Assembly (NCBI RefSeq): GCF_003627095.1
Contig: NZ_CP032627.1
Coordinates: forward strand, 1,612,001 to 1,676,000
Reading direction: 5' to 3'
DNA: 64,000 nucleotides
Source: Lactococcus allomyrinae
GTDB taxonomy: Bacteria; Bacillota; Bacilli; Lactobacillales; Streptococcaceae
Part shown: piece after piece, positions 51,438-59,635 of the stretch
Numbering within the stretch: the first letter of the stretch is position 1
How the letters are laid out: every line of letters starts with the position of its first letter
Translations under genes and position numbers: made by a program
Notes under the pieces: generated by a model
What the model was told of the DNA's origin: nothing
Seen by the model: the letters and a program-made list of their open reading frames with translations, nothing else
The model's database searches: none

Positions 51438-51446
51438 ATTTTAACA
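51438..51446 (-). promoter_or_regulatory. extended -10 box of the antiporter gene (leaderless start predicted)
   Basis: Minus strand TGTTAAAAT, then 6 nt (TAAGAG), then ATG at 51431. Same geometry as rlmB, rsmB and birA. Confidence 0.55.
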
Positions 51447-51485
51447 TAATTTTATTAGAGCTAAACAAGTTATCCACAGAAATCG

Positions 51486-52649
51486 TTAAAATACAAACGT
51501 TTTCACAATTCGTTCTGTTGCTTCTTTGATTATTTCAAATGGTGCTGCTGCATTGAGTCTTGCATGAAGCGTTCCTTCGATCCCAAAGGAATTTCCTTTA
51601 TTGAGAATGACTTTTGCCTGATTATGTAATTTTTCTTGAAGCTCTGCTTCTGTCAACGAATACTCTGAGAAATCCAGCCAAATCAGATAAGTTCCTTGTG
51701 GCTTCATTACTTTAATCTTTGTTTTTTCTGTCAGTACTGACAGAATGTAATTGATGTTATTTTCAAGTACTTCCTTTAATTCTGACAGCCATTCGGCACC
51801 GTTTGTCAGTGCTGCTTGCGTTGTCATCATCCCCAAAGTATTAATTTCATGTTGGTTATTAGAAAGTCTTTTTGCCATAAACTTCTCGCGTAAATCTTTG
51901 TTTTCAATGATAGCAAAAGAGCATTTCGTTCCTGCAATATTAAAAGTTTTAGTCGCTGATGATAAAATAATAGTAAAATTCTTAAATTCTGGCGAGAGAG
52001 TATTGAAGCTATGATGAACATTATCAAATAGCACTAAATCCTGATGAATTTCGTCTGACACTAAAATCACATGATGCTTTTGACAAAGTTCTCCGATTTT
52101 TTGAAGTTCATCTTTTCGCCAAACACGTCCCCCTGGATTATGGGGATTGCAAAGAATATAGAGCTTAACTTCATGGTCAATAATATCTCGCTCTAATTGT
52201 TCAAAGTCAATGACAAACTCACCATTAATCTCTGTCAGCGAATTTTCAACTAATTGGCGTTGATTGAGTTTTACCGTCCTTGCAAAAGGAGGATAAACAG
52301 GTGTATTAATCAGCACTGCATCATTTTCTTCAGTCAATGCTTGAACCGCAATGCCAATTGCTGGAACGACACCATCGGCAAGAACGATAGCTTCTTTGGG
52401 AAAATCATAACCGTGTTGCGTACTTTCCCAATGCTGGATTGATGTGAGCAGTTGCTCTGGCACGTAGGAATAACCATAAACACCATAATCTGCATATTCG
52501 TGAATAGCTTCCGTTATTTTTGGTAGAGCAATAAAATCCATGTCTGCCACCCACAAAGGCAGACGTTCTTCATCTTTTTCAACCTCTTTCCACTTGACAG
52601 AGTGGTGGTTCAAACGATTAGGTATTGTTGTAAAATCATATTTTGTCAT
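51486..52649 (-). CDS. malY: MalY/PatB-type cystathionine beta-lyase
   Basis: PLP enzyme (aminotransferase fold type I) of 387 residues that cleaves cystathionine or cysteine to pyruvate, ammonia and thiol. Family blocks: LPLWVADMDF, INTPVYPPF, LCNPHNPGGRVW, SDEIHQDL and the PLP lysine in SSATKTFNIAG. A palindrome copy at 51728-51743 is read as ILSVLTEKTK between two helices. It follows the trans-sulfuration enzyme gene, suggesting shared methionine/cysteine metabolism. Confidence 0.9.
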   Translation of the reverse strand: MTKYDFTTIPNRLNHHSVKWKEVEKDEERLPLWVADMDFIALPKITEAIHEYADYGVYGYSYVPEQLLTSIQHWESTQHGYDFPKEAIVLADGVVPAIGIAVQALTEENDAVLINTPVYPPFARTVKLNQRQLVENSLTEINGEFVIDFEQLERDIIDHEVKLYILCNPHNPGGRVWRKDELQKIGELCQKHHVILVSDEIHQDLVLFDNVHHSFNTLSPEFKNFTIILSSATKTFNIAGTKCSFAIIENKDLREKFMAKRLSNNQHEINTLGMMTTQAALTNGAEWLSELKEVLENNINYILSVLTEKTKIKVMKPQGTYLIWLDFSEYSLTEAELQEKLHNQAKVILNKGNSFGIEGTLHARLNAAAPFEIIKEATERIVKTFVF

Positions 52650-52866
52650 TTTATTTTAACTTTCTCATTTTTTGTCATCTTCGTATCTTTGGCACTCGAA
52701 GGTCTAGTCTGTCTAGCTCCGCTTTACTACGCTGCCCATTTTCCTAGTAGCCACTTACTTCAACCAATTAACCATCCGTCAACGGCTATCCTATAAAGTC
52801 GGAATTTCAAATCGCAAGTTGATTCGTCATACTGACAGACTTTTTTAACTTACTGGAGAATTTTTG

Positions 52867-53955
52867 TCATTTTTCCAAAGCTTGCTCAAGGTCTGCAATC
52901 AAATCGCTGACATCTTCAATCCCAATTGACAAGCGCAGCAAATCATTAGTCAGCCCGTAACTCACACGAATTTCTTCTGGAATATCATGGTGAGTCTGAG
53001 TCGCAGGATAAGTAATTAGACTCTCAACCCCACCCAAACTTTCTGCAAATGTAAAAACTTTCAGGCGATTTAAAATCTGTGGAATCTGTTTTTCATCTCT
53101 TACTTTAAGTGAAATCATCCCTCCTTTTCCAGAATAAATGACTTCCTTTACTGACGGATTTTCTGTAAGTGCTGATACAATTTTGCGTGCATTGTCAGTA
53201 GCTCTCTCCACACGTAAACTCAATGTTTTCAACCCTCTCAACACCAAATAACTGTCAAACGGTGACAAAACTGCTCCTGTTGTATTGAGATGATGGAGTA
53301 ATTTCTCATACAACAGCTCATCTCGAACAATCACAGCCCCTGCCAAAACATCGTTATGCCCCGCCAAATATTTCGTCGCAGAATGGATAACCAAATCCGC
53401 TCCAAGCTCCAACGGACGCTGATAAATAGGAGTATAAAACGTATTATCTACGAGAACTTTTGCGCCATTTTCCTGCGCTTTATCAGCTATTTTTTCAATA
53501 TCAAATTCAACCATCATTGGATTTGTCGGTGTTTCAATATAGACAATATCCGTTTCTGGCGTGATTAAATTTATCATCTCTTGCTCATCATTAGCATAGG
53601 AAAATGAGAATCTTCCTTGAGCTTCTTGTTCATCAAACCAACGGAATGAACCGCCGTACAAATCCCGACTTGCCACGACTTTGCTTCCTACAGGAAAAAT
53701 TTCCAACGCAAGAACAACAGCGGACATTCCCGATGAAGTAGCCAAAGCATATTGACCTGACTCAATAGCTGCTAAGGATTCCTCCAAATTCGCACGCGTC
53801 GGATTTTTTGTTCTTGTATAGTCAAAACCAGTTGATTTGCCAAATTCAGGGTGTTGATAGGTCGTTGAAAAATGCAGTGGACTAACCAAAGCTCCTGTAA
53901 TTTTATCTTGTCGATTTCCAGCTTGTGCTAAAATTGTGTCTAATTTTTTACTCAT
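52867..53955 (-). CDS. trans-sulfuration enzyme (cystathionine gamma-synthase/beta-lyase family)
   Basis: A 362-residue PLP enzyme. Key blocks: PTRANLEESLAAIE, SGMSAV, TPTNPMMVEFDIE, LVDNTFYTPIYQRPLELGADLVIHSATKYLAGHNDVLAG (PLP lysine in SATKY) and LGGVESLITYP. It could be MetB or MetC. Given metA on one side and malY on the other, a role in homocysteine formation fits. Start at 53955 follows GAGAG; the frame extends further upstream into a repeat. A palindrome variant (53151-53175) is read as SALTENPSV. Confidence 0.92.
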   Translation of the reverse strand: MSKKLDTILAQAGNRQDKITGALVSPLHFSTTYQHPEFGKSTGFDYTRTKNPTRANLEESLAAIESGQYALATSSGMSAVVLALEIFPVGSKVVASRDLYGGSFRWFDEQEAQGRFSFSYANDEQEMINLITPETDIVYIETPTNPMMVEFDIEKIADKAQENGAKVLVDNTFYTPIYQRPLELGADLVIHSATKYLAGHNDVLAGAVIVRDELLYEKLLHHLNTTGAVLSPFDSYLVLRGLKTLSLRVERATDNARKIVSALTENPSVKEVIYSGKGGMISLKVRDEKQIPQILNRLKVFTFAESLGGVESLITYPATQTHHDIPEEIRVSYGLTNDLLRLSIGIEDVSDLIADLEQALEK

Positions 53956-53973
53956 ACATTTTCTCTCATTTCT

Positions 53974-54304
53974 AATGAAGTCAAGACTTATCCAGTATGG
54001 GTTTCTACTCCCACTGGATTTAAGGTACAACCTCTAGGTGTAACAACTAAGCGACCTGTACGGAGTTAAAGCTACAACAGTCTGCTTAACATCCTCGATA
54101 TAAGGTCACCTTGTCTCAGAAGCCTAAGTGCTAGAGCACTAACGTCCTAGGGCAGTCGGACGAAACTCAAGGCGTAGTGCTGCTTTATCTCCAACCTAAA
54201 AGTTCGGAGTATTGCGATTGGGACTAGGCGCTTTAAGCGCCATAGCAAGCATCGACAGCGTAGCCCGAAAAGGCGATGATAGCTTGCACTTGCTTTGATA
54301 AAAC
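53974..54304 (+). repeat. intergenic repeat family 1, copy C (long form)
   Basis: Left end GAAGTCAAGACTTATCCAG with stem ATCCAGT / ACTGGAT (53990-53996/54013-54019) and right end GCACTTGCTTTGATAAAA as in copies A and B, but with about 200 extra bases between. The inner part is more GC-rich than its surroundings and has no ORF; it contains further short hairpins such as GGCGCTTTAAGCGCC. Confidence 0.65.
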
Positions 54305-54308
54305 AGCA

Positions 54309-55268
54309 TTAATTCTCATGATTATTAAAATCATAATCTGCTTCCAGATGCTTACTCAGCCGTTCAACAACATAAGGCGTTCCTTGATATACCGCATAGT
54401 TAAGCCAGTTAGAAAAGAACAATGATGCTGCAGATGACCAAGTCATTCGAGGTTGCTTTGTATCGTCATCTTCTGGAAAATAATTTTCAGGAAAATCTGG
54501 CTCCAGACCTGCATTCTTATCTCGATGATATTCCCACGATAATGTCTCTCTATCATACTCTAAATGCCCAAAAAGATAAACTTCTCTTAAATTACTCTTT
54601 GTCAGCACTGACAAACCTGTATCATGAGATTTTGATAATATTTCAAAATCTGTCAGTGCTGACAGCTCTACTTCATCAGAAGCTGTATACCGTGAGTGAG
54701 GACAAAAAAAGCTATCATTGAAGCCTCTAAAAAGTGGGTGTTTAGGATTCTCAACAGAATTCTCATAAATTCCACATAACTTTCTGGATAAATCAACTTT
54801 CTCTATACCATAACGCGCATAAAGTCCTGCTTGAGCTCCCCAGCAAATATGCAAAGTTGAGTAAACATGGCTCTTACTCCAATCCATGATTTCAAGAAAC
54901 TCCTCCCAGTAATCAACCTCTTCAAACTCTAACTGCTCCACAGGAGCTCCCGTCACAATCATACCATCGTAAAAGCGTGCCCTAACTTCATCAAAAGACT
55001 TATAAAAGCTATCTAAATGATGCTGTTGCGTATTCTTCACTTCGTGTGTTGCAGTATATAAAAAGTCCACATCAATTTGAAGCGGAGTATTTGATAAGAG
55101 ACGCAGAAGTTGAGTTTCTGTCACCGTTTTTCTGGGCATCAAATTGACCACTAACAAATTCAACGGACGAATATTCTGACTTCGCGCTCGCTCACTATCC
55201 ATTACAAAAATATTATCTGCCCGCAAATCTTCTATCGCGGGCAGATTTTTTATCACTTTTACTGGCAT
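54309..55268 (-). CDS. metA: homoserine O-acyltransferase MetA
   Basis: Activates homoserine (acetylation in most Firmicutes) for methionine synthesis. The 319-residue protein has NLMPRKTVTETQ, the active-site cysteine in LHICWGAQAGLYARYG, and YLFGHLEYDRETL with the catalytic His/Glu. GGGGA precedes the ATG. Two palindrome copies (54600-54613, 54650-54665) are read as GLSVLTKSN and ELSALTDFE, only about 35 bases apart. Confidence 0.95.
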   Translation of the reverse strand: MPVKVIKNLPAIEDLRADNIFVMDSERARSQNIRPLNLLVVNLMPRKTVTETQLLRLLSNTPLQIDVDFLYTATHEVKNTQQHHLDSFYKSFDEVRARFYDGMIVTGAPVEQLEFEEVDYWEEFLEIMDWSKSHVYSTLHICWGAQAGLYARYGIEKVDLSRKLCGIYENSVENPKHPLFRGFNDSFFCPHSRYTASDEVELSALTDFEILSKSHDTGLSVLTKSNLREVYLFGHLEYDRETLSWEYHRDKNAGLEPDFPENYFPEDDDTKQPRMTWSSAASLFFSNWLNYAVYQGTPYVVERLSKHLEADYDFNNHEN

Positions 55269-55308
55269 AATTCCCCTAAATCTCTCATTATTTTTATAAT
55301 TAGGTTTA

Positions 55309-55342
55309 ATTATAGCCCTTCAAAACCTATTTTCAATAGTTT
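55309..55342 (-). promoter_or_regulatory. metA promoter with overlapping inverted repeat
   Basis: TATAAT (55314-55309), 16-bp spacer, TTGAAA (55336-55331). An imperfect inverted repeat AAACCTATT / AATAGTTT (55323-55342) covers the -35, a possible LysR-type (CmbR/MetR) site; the regulator is not shown. Confidence 0.55.
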
Positions 55343-55392
55343 GGCAATATAATTCCATGATGATGAGATTTAAAAATTTTATGAGAAAAAAT

Positions 55393-55408
55393 CGTCAGCA
55401 TGCTGACA
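55393..55408. repeat. palindrome CGTCAGCATGCTGACA
   Basis: Another copy of the dispersed palindrome, upstream of metA and 25 bp from a terminator made of the same arms. Confidence 0.7.
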
Positions 55409-55424
55409 AACGAACTTAGTAAGC

Positions 55425-55456
55425 AAAAACTCTGTCAGTATGCTGACAGAGTTTTA
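55425..55456. terminator. terminator of the OYE gene built from the palindrome
   Basis: AAAACTCTGTCAG / CTGACAGAGTTTT hairpin with TATG centre. Bidirectional runs of A and T. Confidence 0.85.
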
Positions 55457-55458
55457 TT

Positions 55459-56544
55459 TCATTGATACCGTTTTTCCAAATACTTAAACATTGGATGTGG
55501 CATCGGCAAATCCTGAATTGCTTCACCAAAAGGTTTGCTAATAATTTCATCCGTACGCTTTGCAATCAATTTAACAGCAAACTCAGGATCAATCAAAAGT
55601 TGTTGGCCAATTGCGGCAAACTCCGCATTTTCAAGTAAGCCCTCTACATCTTCAAGACTTCTCACACCTCCAACACCAATCAACGGTACTCTCCCCTTCA
55701 AAGCATCATGAATATAAGCTAGTTCTGATTTATCCTGATAATTTTTATCATTTGACTTACGTCCAAAATGTTTCAACGAAAGATGTAAATAATCTAATTC
55801 TTTCGCTTTTAATTGCTCAACCAGCCAAAGCGTATCTTCAAATTTAATCCCAGGTTCTGTTATTTCGACAGGAGACAAACGGTAGCCCACCGCAAAAGGT
55901 CTGCCCGCTGTATTTTTCACTTCTGCAAGAACTCGATCAATCACTGCCAAAGGAAATTTTGCTCTTTTTTCCAGACTTCCGCCCCATTCATCCGTCCGAC
56001 GATTAGAATGTGGTGAGAAAAATTGTTGCAACAAATAAGTATTTGCCCCATGAATTTCAACTCCATCAAATCCCGCAGCAATTGCTCTTCTTGTTGCTTG
56101 ACCAAATGCCTCAATAATCGCTTCAATCTCAAAATTATCTAGCTCACGTGGTTGTTCTGCATTTGGAATTTCTGCCGCAAAAGCCGATGCAGAAACAGGT
56201 TGTTCACCAATTGTTTTCTGAGAAGTCATCCGTCCAGCATGAAAAATCTGCAAAATTGCTTTCGCCCCCGATTGATGAATTCCTTCAGAAAGTTGAGTCA
56301 AGGCCCCAATCGCTTCATCCGTCGCAATCGTCAACTCTCCGGGCCATCCCTTACCATTATCAGTAACATTAGCTGTTCCTGTAATTACCGCTCCTAACCC
56401 TTTACTTCTCATTGCATAATGCTGTATTTCTTCTTTTGTCACCGTACCATCGTGAAAACTTGACACAATAGTCATTGGCGCCATAACCAATCTATTTCTT
56501 AAAACAACACCTGAGCGTAGTGCCAGTGATTCATTAAATTTCAT
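55459..56544 (-). CDS. NADH-dependent flavin oxidoreductase (old yellow enzyme family)
   Basis: A 361-residue FMN barrel protein. Blocks: LRNRLVMAPMT, ILQIFHAGRM, GVEIHGANTYLLQQFFSPHSN, RRTDEWGGS and VPLIGVGG. It reduces activated double bonds; no Fe-S domain follows. GAGGAAAG precedes the ATG. It forms a possible unit with the Nudix and AEC transporter genes upstream. Confidence 0.92.
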   Translation of the reverse strand: MKFNESLALRSGVVLRNRLVMAPMTIVSSFHDGTVTKEEIQHYAMRSKGLGAVITGTANVTDNGKGWPGELTIATDEAIGALTQLSEGIHQSGAKAILQIFHAGRMTSQKTIGEQPVSASAFAAEIPNAEQPRELDNFEIEAIIEAFGQATRRAIAAGFDGVEIHGANTYLLQQFFSPHSNRRTDEWGGSLEKRAKFPLAVIDRVLAEVKNTAGRPFAVGYRLSPVEITEPGIKFEDTLWLVEQLKAKELDYLHLSLKHFGRKSNDKNYQDKSELAYIHDALKGRVPLIGVGGVRSLEDVEGLLENAEFAAIGQQLLIDPEFAVKLIAKRTDEIISKPFGEAIQDLPMPHPMFKYLEKRYQ

Positions 56545-56563
56545 TTGTTCTTTCCTCTTTTTT

Positions 56564-57127
56564 TCAATATTTTTCTTTTATTCTTGAAATAATCTTTTCA
56601 TAAATGATTTTCATTTCGGGTTCAGACGATTTTTCAACAAATTCATCAATTGGAATCCATGCAACACCCGCGGTTTCTTCTTCGTTTTTATGCAACAAAG
56701 CCTTTTCATCCGCCTCAAATAAAAATGTTACATTCAGATGGATATGTGCTGATACGTAACCATGTGTTCGATGAAAATGTCCAGCAACTGGTCCATTTTC
56801 TATTGAAATCGGCTGCTCAGATAATATTTTTAATTCTGCAAGTCCACTTTCCTCATGAACTTCTTTTTGCGCCACTCTGAGCAGATCGACATCACCATCC
56901 GCATGACCGCCCATCCAGCCCCAACTTTGATAAATCTTATGAAAAATACCCAATATCTTATCATGCTTTTCATTCAAAACAAATGCACTCGCGGTAAAAT
57001 GAGCAATCGAATCTCTCGTCAAGTTTCGTGAATCTTTTGCAGACTCACGAAATATTTTCAAATCAGAAATTTCCTGCTCCCCTCGTGGAACAAAATTTTC
57101 TAACAAAATTTGTAATTCATTTTTCAT
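56564..57127 (-). CDS. Nudix hydrolase
   Basis: A 187-residue Nudix protein. The box GGHADGDVDL...KEVHEESGL is slightly unusual in its first part but keeps the metal-binding EVHEESG. Third or fourth Nudix enzyme of the window. Substrate unknown. It begins 27 bases downstream of the transporter and 19 upstream of the OYE gene. Confidence 0.87.
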   Translation of the reverse strand: MKNELQILLENFVPRGEQEISDLKIFRESAKDSRNLTRDSIAHFTASAFVLNEKHDKILGIFHKIYQSWGWMGGHADGDVDLLRVAQKEVHEESGLAELKILSEQPISIENGPVAGHFHRTHGYVSAHIHLNVTFLFEADEKALLHKNEEETAGVAWIPIDEFVEKSSEPEMKIIYEKIISRIKEKY

Positions 57128-57154
57128 TTTTTCTCCAAATCTTATAACAATCTA

Positions 57155-58063
57155 TTATAAAAAAATAACAACAGCACTCATTAAAATTAATGAGATAAAC
57201 ATTGACAAGCTAATCGCCAACCCTGCCGTTCCTCTATCATTACCAAATTCTGTTGCCTGCAGCATATGCAAAAATGACATTGGGCAAAAAAAGATAAGAA
57301 GTAATACTACTTTTACCAAATGAGGAAAAGGTAAGAAAAGATAGGTTATTATTGAAAGAACAGCTGCCAAAATATAACGCCAAAATAAAATCTTCAAAAC
57401 TAATCCAAATTTTCCTTGAGGAAGTTTAAACTCCATAAATAAACCTATCGTAAAAATCGAAAGCAAGGTGTTTGCATTTGCCATCGGCTGAATAGGAATA
57501 AGCCATTTTTCAGGAAAACTCAAACCAAATATCGCAAGAATAAACATCAAAACATAAACAACAAAGGGAGGATTTCTAAATAAAACTCCAAGCACCTCAC
57601 GTAAAATAAATCCATGTTTATTTTTTCTACTTGTAGATTCAACAATCGCCTGTGTCGCACCCGTTACCATAAAAGAGTTCCCCATATCAAACATAGCCAG
57701 AAAAGGAATAGCCGCTGGAAAAAAGTTGCTTACAAATGGAATAGAGAAATTTCCGATATTATAGCCGGACAAGTCAAACATATACAAACCTCTTTCTTCT
57801 ATGCTTGATTTTCGACCTAAAAATTTACCAATAAAAATTAGAACAAGGTTAGAACATACTCCCATGGCCATAAGTATGAAGTACAAACTTGAAAGTCTGG
57901 TATTGTTCACACCCAGCAAAATTGTCGCAGGTAGGGTAACATAAACCACTATTTTCGAAACAAGAGCCCCATCTTTTTGTTGAACCAGACCAATTTTTTT
58001 TAGCACAATAGCAAGAATTAGCACAAGCAAAATGCTAAGTGCATTTAAAATAATAGTTGTCAT
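57155..58063 (-). CDS. AEC (auxin efflux carrier/malate permease) family transporter
   Basis: A 302-residue membrane protein with about ten helices, two inverted repeats each with a glycine/asparagine kink (DLSGYNIGNFSIPFVSNFF; ATEFGNDRGTAGLAISLSMF). Usually passive or proton-linked transport of organic acids. GGGAG precedes the ATG. Confidence 0.85.
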   Translation of the reverse strand: MTTIILNALSILLVLILAIVLKKIGLVQQKDGALVSKIVVYVTLPATILLGVNNTRLSSLYFILMAMGVCSNLVLIFIGKFLGRKSSIEERGLYMFDLSGYNIGNFSIPFVSNFFPAAIPFLAMFDMGNSFMVTGATQAIVESTSRKNKHGFILREVLGVLFRNPPFVVYVLMFILAIFGLSFPEKWLIPIQPMANANTLLSIFTIGLFMEFKLPQGKFGLVLKILFWRYILAAVLSIITYLFLPFPHLVKVVLLLIFFCPMSFLHMLQATEFGNDRGTAGLAISLSMFISLILMSAVVIFL

Positions 58064-58289
58064 TTTCTCCCATTCTGTTGGTTTTCTATACTTTTTTAGT
58101 TCATGGAAACTTATAGCTATATCTTTAAATGTTTATTTATAAATTAGAGCAAATCAAATAACTTATCATTAATTTTTATATTTTTCTTAATTCTATCATT
58201 TTTTAAGCCATTTGTTTCCTTGGGAAATTTTAACCATCATTTGTCTTTTATTTTTAAAGTTCTAACTCTTAATCCTGTTTAATTCCCAA

Positions 58290-58400
58290 AAGGAATTTTT
58301 AAAAGTTAAAGCGTACAAAGGGTAACCTACTTCTTGTGCTAACGCAAGATAGTATTTCTGCAGTTCAATTATTAAATTTAAAAATGAACTAGTATAAGCA
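58290..58400 (+). repeat. intergenic repeat family 2, copy 2
   Basis: Shares AAAAGTTAAAG, ACGCAAGATAGTAT, TTCTGCAGTTCAATTA and AACTAGTATAAGC with the copy at 15176-15298. Confidence 0.5.
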
Positions 58401-58582
58401 AACATTAGCTTAAAGAACTGATTAAGTATCTTTGTTAAAATAATCTACACTATCACTAAATCACTCACTAGAACGACAAAACGAAATGACTAACGATGAA
58501 CTGCAATAACATATCACAATGCCACTTTCACACCCTAAAGTTGATATTCATTATTTTTTTTGCGGCGAATGAGCCATAATAT

Positions 58583-58610
58583 AAAAAACTCTTGATTAAT
58601 TCAAGAGTTT
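58583..58610 (-). terminator. terminator of the mutarotase gene
   Basis: AAACTCTTG / CAAGAGTTT stem followed by TTTTT on the minus strand. Confidence 0.85.
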
Positions 58611-58632
58611 GAATAAAGTTTATTTTACATTC

Positions 58633-59502
58633 TTACTTAATTTCAATGATATATTCGCAAGAAAATTTTCCTTCTGGCGCAAGTTCATTGATTCCAAATT
58701 TTGTCGTCAAATCACCGTCTGTATTTTCATCATCAGCAATTCCACACCAGGGTTCAATACAGACAAATGATGCTTCAGCAGGATAAGGTGACCATAATCC
58801 AAAATAGGGCATATTTTTCCATGTTACAGTAACACTATGATCATCAAGGTCATTCGTCAATGAGACCTTCATCTCATCTGAAGAAGTATAAACCAAAGCA
58901 TCTTGGTCAAAAAGTTGATGTGTCAATGGAAGTTTGGAAACTTCTACTTCAGACTTTTCATCCAGTTTTAATGTGCCTGATGCTGGATTAAGCGGGATAA
59001 ATGTTCTCTTTTCATTTGGTGAAATCGTCAAAGTATAATCTTCAAATGAACCATTTATTAAAGGAACATTAAAGGCTGAATGGGCCCCAACACCAAAATT
59101 CATAAATTTTTCATCTTCATTTTTTACTTCATAACGAATTTTAATCTTGTTTCCATTGAGTATGTAAGAAACTCGGAAAGTAAATTTAAAAGGATAATGT
59201 AATAAGCTTTCTTCTGATTGGCACAGTTCATAGATAAGTTCATCATCATCTTCTTTCACCAGCTTAAACTCACTATCACGCGCAAAGCCATGTCCGCCCA
59301 TCTTGTAAGTTTCTTCTCCATAATGATATTCCCCATTTTTCAACTTACCAACGATAGGAAAAAGGACTGGAGCGTGGCGTGCCCAGAAATTTTTGTCTGC
59401 TTGCCAGAGGTATTCAATATCATTAGATTTGATAGAGTTCATTTCCGCACCAAAACTATCAATAACAACTGTAAGCTGCCCGTTTTGCAAAGTATTTATC
59501 AT
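58633..59502 (-). CDS. lacX: aldose 1-epimerase family protein (LacX-like)
   Basis: A 289-residue mutarotase-like protein. Visible blocks: SIKSNDIEYLWQADKNFWARHAP, PIVGKLKNGEYHYG, MGGHGFARDSEF (catalytic His) and FGVGAHSAFNVP. LacX proteins interconvert or bind phosphorylated or free sugars in lactose operons, but no lac genes are nearby, so the substrate is open. AAGGAG precedes the ATG. Confidence 0.85.
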   Translation of the reverse strand: MINTLQNGQLTVVIDSFGAEMNSIKSNDIEYLWQADKNFWARHAPVLFPIVGKLKNGEYHYGEETYKMGGHGFARDSEFKLVKEDDDELIYELCQSEESLLHYPFKFTFRVSYILNGNKIKIRYEVKNEDEKFMNFGVGAHSAFNVPLINGSFEDYTLTISPNEKRTFIPLNPASGTLKLDEKSEVEVSKLPLTHQLFDQDALVYTSSDEMKVSLTNDLDDHSVTVTWKNMPYFGLWSPYPAEASFVCIEPWCGIADDENTDGDLTTKFGINELAPEGKFSCEYIIEIK

Positions 59503-59635
59503 AAAATTCTCCTTAACTCCGTTATTATGACTTCATTTTATCACTTTTTTCTTCGAAAGACTTGCACGATAGGGAAATGCTTTAAAATAAAAGGTTAGGA
59601 GTTTTCCTAACCTCATTTTAATGATTCATCACAGA

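Larger units (their letters stand above)
58064..58632. other. intergenic region between the AEC transporter and mutarotase genes
   Basis: AT-rich, without an ORF. It contains a small hairpin AATTCC / GGAATT followed by TTT (about 58282-58299), a member of repeat family 2 (58290-58400) and the mutarotase terminator (58583-58610). Confidence 0.5.
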
